Assembly: GCA_029265085.1 (NCBI GenBank)
Contig: JAJUJY010000049.1
Span: 1-26,232 of the forward strand
Direction: 5' to 3'
Length of the DNA stretch: 26,232 nt
From: Chloroflexota bacterium
Lineage (GTDB): Bacteria > Chloroflexota > Anaerolineae > Anaerolineales > Anaerolineaceae
Shown: positions 22,338 to 26,232 of the stretch, piece by piece
How positions within the stretch are numbered: the stretch's first letter is position 1
Layout: each line of letters starts with the position of its first letter
Position numbers and translations under genes: made by a program
The notes under the pieces: generated by a model
What the model saw: the letters and a program-made list of their open reading frames with translations, nothing else
Database searches by the model: none
What the model was told of the DNA's origin: nothing

Positions 22338-24000
22338 GATTCCTCTCATCCTCGCTCAACCAGATTTGGATGATTTCAGCCACAGTGGCGGGACTTTCTT
22401 CAGCCAGGCGCTGAATAACTTTCGCACGCTGATCGTCTTCAGGGGTATTGTTTGCAGAATACCGGGAGGTTAATTCCACCGCAACATGTTCTTCTTCTTT
22501 CATGGGGGCAGCTTTCGGTCCCGGGCCAATCATCTCCGTTTGAGGTTTGCTCTCAAATTGAGCATAGGAAGGCCCAACTGCGGCGGGCTGCAAGGCAGCC
22601 ATCTCGCTGACCGGCTTCAATATGGGTGTCCAGGCTTCCTGAGAAGCGCGCCGCATATTGCGGATCAAGCGCCCAAAATAGATGAACAGGACCAAAAGCA
22701 GGAGCGCAGCCGCCACACCCATCCCAATTTGGAAGTAGAGATCTGTCTGCTGGGCACGCGACATCTCGGCCTGCTGATTTTCATAATACGTTCGATCAAA
22801 AGTAAACGGCTCGACCACAATCATGTCACCGCGTGTTTCGTCAATACCAGCCGCCGCCGCGACACCCGCTTTAATGGTTGCCAGCTGGTCTGGGTCGGTA
22901 ATCCCGTCCACCATGACCGAGAGGGAAACCCGGCTGATCTGTCCCGGAGCAATCACTTCATGAGATTGTGTCTGGCTGACTTCATAATTGACCGTGTTTT
23001 CCGTGCGCTGGTAGATTACCCCGCCATTTTCACCTTCGGTCAACGGCAGCGGGGTCGGCAGATTGCTTTCTGCCCCCGGAACGCCGCCAATGGTCGAGCC
23101 ATCGGTTGTGTAACTTTCGGTAATATGCTGCTCGCTAGAAACAATCGGGGTTGGCGCAATAATATTCGAGGTAACCTCGCGCTGGGTCCAGTCCATTGCC
23201 ACCGAAGCCTGCACGATAGACTTGTTTGGGCCCAAAACACTGTCTAACATCGCCTGTACGCGCTTGCGGATTTCTGCTGCAGCGGCAACTTCTGCTGCCC
23301 GCTGGGTATCGCTTTGGGCAACCGAAGCATCCATCGAATTGCCTGCGCCGCCAGCCAACATATTTCCGTTGCTGTCCACCACCACCACATTTTCCGGGGA
23401 AAGGCCTTCCACACTACTGGCCACCAAATGCGTCATAGCCCGCACCTGGGCAGCATCCAGGGCCTGCCCTGGTTTTTCTTGCACGGTGATCGAGGCCGTT
23501 GTGGGAGCCTGATCACTTGCCAGGAGGGATTTTTCGGGGGTGACAACGTGTACCCGCACCGCCTGGACTGCATCAATACTGCCGATGGTGCGCTCTAATT
23601 CACCTTCTAATGCCCGTTGATAATTGACGCGCTGGGTGAACTCTGTCATTCCCAGGGTGTTGCCGTCAAACAATTCGTAACCAACTGTGCTGGACTGAGG
23701 TAGACCATCCCGAGCCATTTTCAAGCGAACCTCGTACACCTGGTCAGATTCCACCAGGATGGTTCCACTGTCGCGCAGGCGGTACGTAACTCCAGCCTCA
23801 TCCATTTTCTGGACAATTTGTGACGCATCGGTTTCGGACAAACCGCTGTAAGCCACAGAATAGCTTGGAGTATTCGCCCAGGAAACAAGGACGGGAATCA
23901 AAACCGCCGCTGCCAGGATCAAGGTGATCAGGATTATGCGTTGAGATTTCGATTGTTTTTCCCAAAAAACATTAAATTGTTTCTGTAATGGCGCTAACAT
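22330..24000 (-). CDS. fliF: Flagellar MS-ring protein FliF
   Basis: The 556-residue membrane protein has an N-terminal membrane helix (about residues 21-41, ILITLILAAAVLIPVLV) and ring-building domains. These include GLSETDASQIVQKMDEAGVTYRL, QRALEGELERTIGSIDAVQAVRVHVV and, further on, ASSVEGLSPENVVVVDSNG. A second helix lies near 425-447 (GMGVAAALLLLVLFIYFGRLI), and an acidic C-terminal tail that binds FliG ends the protein. FliF forms the MS ring, the base on which switch, rod and export gate assemble. GGGAGG precedes the ATG. It lies 22 bases after fliE and overlaps fliG. Confidence 0.96.
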   Translation of the reverse strand: MLAPLQKQFNVFWEKQSKSQRIILITLILAAAVLIPVLVSWANTPSYSVAYSGLSETDASQIVQKMDEAGVTYRLRDSGTILVESDQVYEVRLKMARDGLPQSSTVGYELFDGNTLGMTEFTQRVNYQRALEGELERTIGSIDAVQAVRVHVVTPEKSLLASDQAPTTASITVQEKPGQALDAAQVRAMTHLVASSVEGLSPENVVVVDSNGNMLAGGAGNSMDASVAQSDTQRAAEVAAAAEIRKRVQAMLDSVLGPNKSIVQASVAMDWTQREVTSNIIAPTPIVSSEQHITESYTTDGSTIGGVPGAESNLPTPLPLTEGENGGVIYQRTENTVNYEVSQTQSHEVIAPGQISRVSLSVMVDGITDPDQLATIKAGVAAAAGIDETRGDMIVVEPFTFDRTYYENQQAEMSRAQQTDLYFQIGMGVAAALLLLVLFIYFGRLIRNMRRASQEAWTPILKPVSEMAALQPAAVGPSYAQFESKPQTEMIGPGPKAAPMKEEEHVAVELTSRYSANNTPEDDQRAKVIQRLAEESPATVAEIIQIWLSEDERNHG

Positions 24001-24022
24001 ATCCTCAGCCTCCCCGCCGGGA

Positions 24023-24325
24023 CTAGATTTGCATTCGCATTACTTCGCGATACGCATCTACCAACCGGTCGCGAATTGCCATCGCGACGCGAAAATTCAC
24101 ATCATTTTCTTCAATGCCGATCATGACCTGGTGCAGATCCACATTTTCTCCCAGCGAAAGCTGTTGAACCAGGTTGTCCGCATTCATTTCGGACTGGCTC
24201 AGCCCGGAGAGTATTTGTCCGAACGATTCGCCAACCTGTTCCAACCCTGCGGAAGCCGGTTTTTGAGCCTGGCTGAGATTTTGAACACCATTTACGGATA
24301 AGGGTGAAATACGATCAATCTGCAT
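24023..24325 (-). CDS. fliE: Flagellar hook-basal body protein FliE
   Basis: The 100-residue protein matches FliE in length and pattern: a variable N-terminal half, then SFGQILSGLSQSEMNADNLVQQLSLGENVDLHQVMIGIEENDVNFRVAMAIRDRLV-type helices, given here in part (ENVDLHQVMI, AMAIRDRLVDAYREVMRM). FliE joins the MS ring to the rod and is the first protein exported. It starts 2 bases after flgC stops, with a weak ribosome binding site (GGACGG), so it probably depends on flgC translation. Confidence 0.93.
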   Translation of the reverse strand: MQIDRISPLSVNGVQNLSQAQKPASAGLEQVGESFGQILSGLSQSEMNADNLVQQLSLGENVDLHQVMIGIEENDVNFRVAMAIRDRLVDAYREVMRMQI

Positions 24326-24327
24326 AA

Positions 24328-24774
24328 TTACCGTCCGATATCCAGTGCTTTGATGGCCATGCGTTTGACGGCTTCGATCACCGCCAGGTTGGCTTCATAG
24401 GAGCGTGTTGCAGAAAGCATATTGGTCATTTCCACAACGGGATTCACGTTGGGATACGTCACATAACCGTTTTCGTCTGCATCGGGATGCGTGGGATCAT
24501 ACACCTGCGGGCCTTGTTCCGGATCTGTGATAATCTCAGAAACCTTTACGCCGCCTTCAGAAACCTGTAAATCACCCCGCCGTGCAGCAATAAAAGACGG
24601 TAAAAACGGTTGGTTCCCATCTGGCGTAAAGACTACATCCTTGCGGCGGTATGGGCCGCCTTCGGCAGTGCGCGTGGTCTGCGAGTTCGCGATATTGTTC
24701 GAAATCACATCCAGACGCAGGCGCTGCGCGAGTAAACCTGATGCACCAATACGCATTGAATCCCAGAAACTCAT
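24328..24774 (-). CDS. flgC: Flagellar basal-body rod protein FlgC
   Basis: The 148-residue protein has the rod-family start (SMRIGASGLLAQRLRLDVISNNIANSQTT, residues 5-33) and the C-terminal segment NPVVEMTNMLSATRSYEANLAVIEA (about 110-134) characteristic of FlgC. It is a proximal rod subunit. It heads the main run of flagellar genes; its usual upstream partner flgB is missing here and lies at 17603-18007. Its ribosome binding site GAGGAG is inside the right arm of a long hairpin at 24778-24824, so translation may be conditional. The previous gene (fliS) ends 189 bases upstream. Confidence 0.95.
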   Translation of the reverse strand: MSFWDSMRIGASGLLAQRLRLDVISNNIANSQTTRTAEGGPYRRKDVVFTPDGNQPFLPSFIAARRGDLQVSEGGVKVSEIITDPEQGPQVYDPTHPDADENGYVTYPNVNPVVEMTNMLSATRSYEANLAVIEAVKRMAIKALDIGR

Positions 24775-24777
24775 AAA

Positions 24778-24824
24778 CTGCTCCTCTTCTATGCTGTTGA
24801 CAGATTAGCATATCCGAGGAGCAG
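24778..24824 (-). promoter_or_regulatory. Long hairpin covering the flgC ribosome binding site
   Basis: The outer arms CTGCTCCTC (24778-24786) and GAGGAGCAG (24816-24824) are perfect 9-bp complements, and the inner arms TATGCT (24790-24795) and AGCATA (24807-24812) add 6 bp. Symmetric 3-base internal bulges and an 11-base loop join them. On the minus strand the GAGGAG before the flgC ATG is fully paired. It may act as an RNA switch on translation. As a DNA palindrome it could instead be an operator, because the left inner arm doubles as a possible -10 (TATGCT, with TTTACT 16 bases upstream). Confidence 0.7.
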
Positions 24825-24879
24825 ATACAGTAAAGGCGCTGTGAAGTTAAAATAAAAATCGTGTGAAGAAGAAATAAAT

Positions 24880-24907
24880 TACGCCTTTTCCCCCTGAATG
24901 CGGCGTA
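24880..24907 (-). terminator. Weak terminator-like hairpin after fliS
   Basis: TACGCC (24880-24885) and GGCGTA (24902-24907) can pair around a 16-base loop; on the minus strand ATTTATTTC follows. It could partly end the fliD-flaG-fliS transcript. The large loop makes this uncertain. Confidence 0.3.
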
Positions 24908-24909
24908 TC

Positions 24910-24963
24910 AAAAACCCTGCAACCTGTAAAAAATCAGCAAACTCAATAAAAAATCTGCAAAAA
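24910..24963. repeat. 20-bp-period direct repeat with phased A-tracts
   Basis: TAAAAAATCAGCAAA (24927-24941) recurs as TAAAAAATCTGCAAA (24947-24961), with one mismatch in 15. A-tracts of 5, 6, 6 and 5 bases lie at 24910-24914, 24928-24933, 24948-24953 and 24959-24963, roughly in step with the DNA helix. The stretch lies right after the fliS stop and upstream of flgC. Confidence 0.7.
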
Positions 24964-25332
24964 CTAAGCCATCTGGCTGGCACTTCCCATATAGGCGGCG
25001 GAGGCAGCCACTGGACGGCCAGTCATGCGCTGTTCAGTCGTCTTCCAGGCATCGCGCAGTTCGCTCAACGTGTGGATCGCGGAAGCGTAATCACCCTTGC
25101 GAATGCTATCCAGACACCATTGATACAGCCGGAAAAGACCAGCAGACACTTCGGGGTAATCAAAATTCAACGCATCTCGCAGCACGCTGATCGCTTTGGT
25201 TGCTTTTTCAAAATCTTTTTGTTCGCAAGAGCGAATGGCCAGATCATAAGCCATAATGACCAAACGAATCGGGCTGGCTCCCATCACATCTTGCTGGCGA
25301 TATTCTTGATTGCGATATGCTGCTTGGTACAT
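24964..25332 (-). CDS. fliS: Flagellin export chaperone FliS
   Basis: The 122-residue helical protein matches FliS: YRNQEYRQQDVMGASPIRLVIMAYDLAIRSCEQ (residues 6-38, the conserved N-terminal part with the P-x-[KR]-L-[VI] stretch) and a four-helix body ending WKTTEQRMTG. FliS binds the flagellin C-terminus in the cytoplasm and keeps it unfolded until export. It follows flaG and fliD, the usual order. AGGAG precedes the ATG. The flagellin gene is not in the window. The 96 bases between flaG and fliS hold no clear promoter. Confidence 0.92.
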   Translation of the reverse strand: MYQAAYRNQEYRQQDVMGASPIRLVIMAYDLAIRSCEQKDFEKATKAISVLRDALNFDYPEVSAGLFRLYQWCLDSIRKGDYASAIHTLSELRDAWKTTEQRMTGRPVAASAAYMGSASQMA

Positions 25333-25428
25333 GTTTTTTTCTCCTGAGCTTTCGTTTCGTTCTATAAAGTATTCTCGACGGAAACTGGTAAAACTTGAGG
25401 GGCTAAAAGTAAATTTTCCGTAAAAGGT

Positions 25429-25758
25429 TTAAGCCAGCAGTTCCAGTAAATCGCCAGCCTTAAGTTTATTAATTTCATCAGGCGGAATCGTGCGCACAAT
25501 TTCACGTGTAGCGCGGTCCACCACATAAACCGTCACCTTTTTGGTTTCTTGATTCACCTGGAATCGAAGGAACACATCTGGCCCGGATTTTGCTGGTTTC
25601 GGTGCAGGCTGTTCAACCGGCTTTTCTTGAACCGGTTTCGTTTGGGCAGGTTGAGGCATAGGCTCCTGCCCAGCCGCGGCCGAATGGGCCAACTTCACCT
25701 CGGGCAGGTTGGCATTGGATTCTATTCGACTAATGGGAGAAAGATTTAATTCGTTCAT
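25429..25758 (-). CDS. flaG: FlaG-family flagellar protein
   Basis: The 109-residue protein has a disordered Pro/Gln/Lys-rich N-terminal half (about 1-58, with repeats of Pro-Val/Gln-Pro) and a FlaG domain (about 60-108). The domain shows FLRFQVNQETKKVTVYVVD and REIVRTIPPDEINKL, typical of the family. FlaG proteins are linked to filament length control; the exact mechanism is not settled. It lies between fliD and fliS as in many flagellar clusters. GGAGG precedes the ATG, 60 bases after the fliD stop. Confidence 0.9.
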   Translation of the reverse strand: MNELNLSPISRIESNANLPEVKLAHSAAAGQEPMPQPAQTKPVQEKPVEQPAPKPAKSGPDVFLRFQVNQETKKVTVYVVDRATREIVRTIPPDEINKLKAGDLLELLA

Positions 25759-25818
25759 CGTTCACCTCCCTGCCTCCTTGCATGGGGTAAGGTTCTTACC
25801 GGGGCATTGAAGTACTCA

Positions 25819-26232
25819 TCATGAATACGTTCCATAAAATGCCCCAAATTGCTTTTGTTGGTTGAGCAATAAATCAAGCTGAGCCTGAGCTTCAGCATAT
25901 TGTGCAATTAATGCCTCCTGGCGGGCATCCAGACGCACGTTTATCGTGTTGATCTGGTTTTTTAAGCTCTCTGTCTCGCTATCATTGGCGATAATTGCCT
26001 GGGAGACATAGCCTTTGGTGCTGTTGAACCGTTCTAACTTGGTATTCAATTCGGTCATGACATTATCAAACAGCGACTTAACATTTTCATAGTCACCGGA
26101 CAAGGCACCTTCCAGCTTGGCGGCATCAACCACTTTTAATTTCATCCCGTCGCCAATTTCAACCCCAATATCACGCAAGCTTTTCAACTGGCCGTACCCA
26201 ATGGTATATTGGCCAGCAATGCGGATCATGTA
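25819..26232 (-). CDS. fliD: Flagellar filament cap protein FliD, C-terminal part
   Basis: Only the last ~137 residues are in the window; the gene continues past the right edge, and the internal Met at 26229 is not the start. The visible part matches the FliD C-domain: SLRDIGVEIGDGMKLKVVDAAKLEGAL, NVKSLFDNV, then a coiled coil with KLERFNSTKGYVSQAI and LNQQKQFGAFYGTYS. FliD caps the filament and helps flagellin fold into place after export. Order fliD-flaG-fliS is standard. No terminator with a T-run follows it; a 6-bp hairpin (GGTAAG-GTT-CTTACC, 25786-25800) stands between it and flaG. Confidence 0.88.
   Translation of the reverse strand, partial: YMIRIAGQYTIGYGQLKSLRDIGVEIGDGMKLKVVDAAKLEGALSGDYENVKSLFDNVMTELNTKLERFNSTKGYVSQAIIANDSETESLKNQINTINVRLDARQEALIAQYAEAQAQLDLLLNQQKQFGAFYGTYS

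Noticed and set aside
22486..23247. 253-codon open frame on the plus strand inside fliF
   Set aside because: It is antisense to a clear, full-length FliF, has no recognisable domain, and its composition (many Arg, His, Asn, Cys) looks like a mirrored reading of a coding strand.
24825..24880. Sigma-28-type flagellar promoter before flgC
   Set aside because: No match to a TAAA...GCCGATAA-type pair could be found; only weak housekeeping-like boxes are present.
24959..24963. T-runs on the minus strand right after fliS as a terminator
   Set aside because: No stem precedes the T-runs; the pattern is better described as phased A-tracts in a direct repeat.
25786..25800. Hairpin GGTAAG-GTT-CTTACC after fliD as a terminator
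   Set aside because: The stem is only 6 bp and is followed by no T-run on the minus strand, and flaG continues in the same direction 60 bases on.

Overview
The window is bacterial and gene-dense, with no stretch over 300 bases lacking a gene. The longest gaps are 792-1025 (234 bases) and 24775-24963 (189 bases), and both hold recognisable control or termination signals. No tRNA, rRNA, CRISPR array, insertion sequence or phage gene was seen. The order of the flagellar genes is of the Bacillus/Clostridium fla/che kind (fliE-F-G-H-I-J ... fliK-flgD-flgE), and no P- or L-ring genes are in view. Together with the style of the ABC exporter and two-component genes, this suggests a monoderm-like lineage such as Chloroflexota (Anaerolineae-like) or a Gram-positive relative. 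The phylum is an inference from gene style, not a measured result.

Left part (1-3192, all minus strand): sodA (Mn-type superoxide dismutase) with its own consensus promoter and terminator; a single-domain PilZ protein; a NarL/LuxR-type regulator whose receiver has lost the phosphorylation residues; and, just upstream of it in the same operon, an HtrA-like serine protease with a PDZ domain but no export signal.

Middle part (3192-12277): a TetR repressor diverges from a four-gene plus-strand exporter operon of two LolD/MacB-type ATPases (the second with a CRP-like C-terminal extension), one 800-residue double-FtsX permease and a HlyD/MacA-like lipoprotein. The shared intergenic region has overlapping divergent promoters and palindromes. 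An EamA-type transporter and a NarL-family histidine kinase/response regulator pair follow.

Right part (12292-26232, all minus strand): a flagellar cluster. Read in the direction of transcription: fliD (cut by the window edge), flaG, fliS, then flgC-fliE-fliF-fliG-fliH-fliI-fliJ-transglycosylase-flgB-fliK-flgD-TIGR02530-like-flgE, and finally a YlqG-like FliK-related protein and a YlqH-like FlhB C-domain protein. The run builds the filament cap and its chaperone, MS ring and switch, export ATPase complex, rod, hook scaffold and hook, with a peptidoglycan-cutting enzyme and hook-length/export-switch factors. Most junctions overlap or are a few bases apart. Notable departures are flgB detached from flgC, a FlhB-like switch lacking NPTH, and a long hairpin that buries the flgC ribosome binding site.
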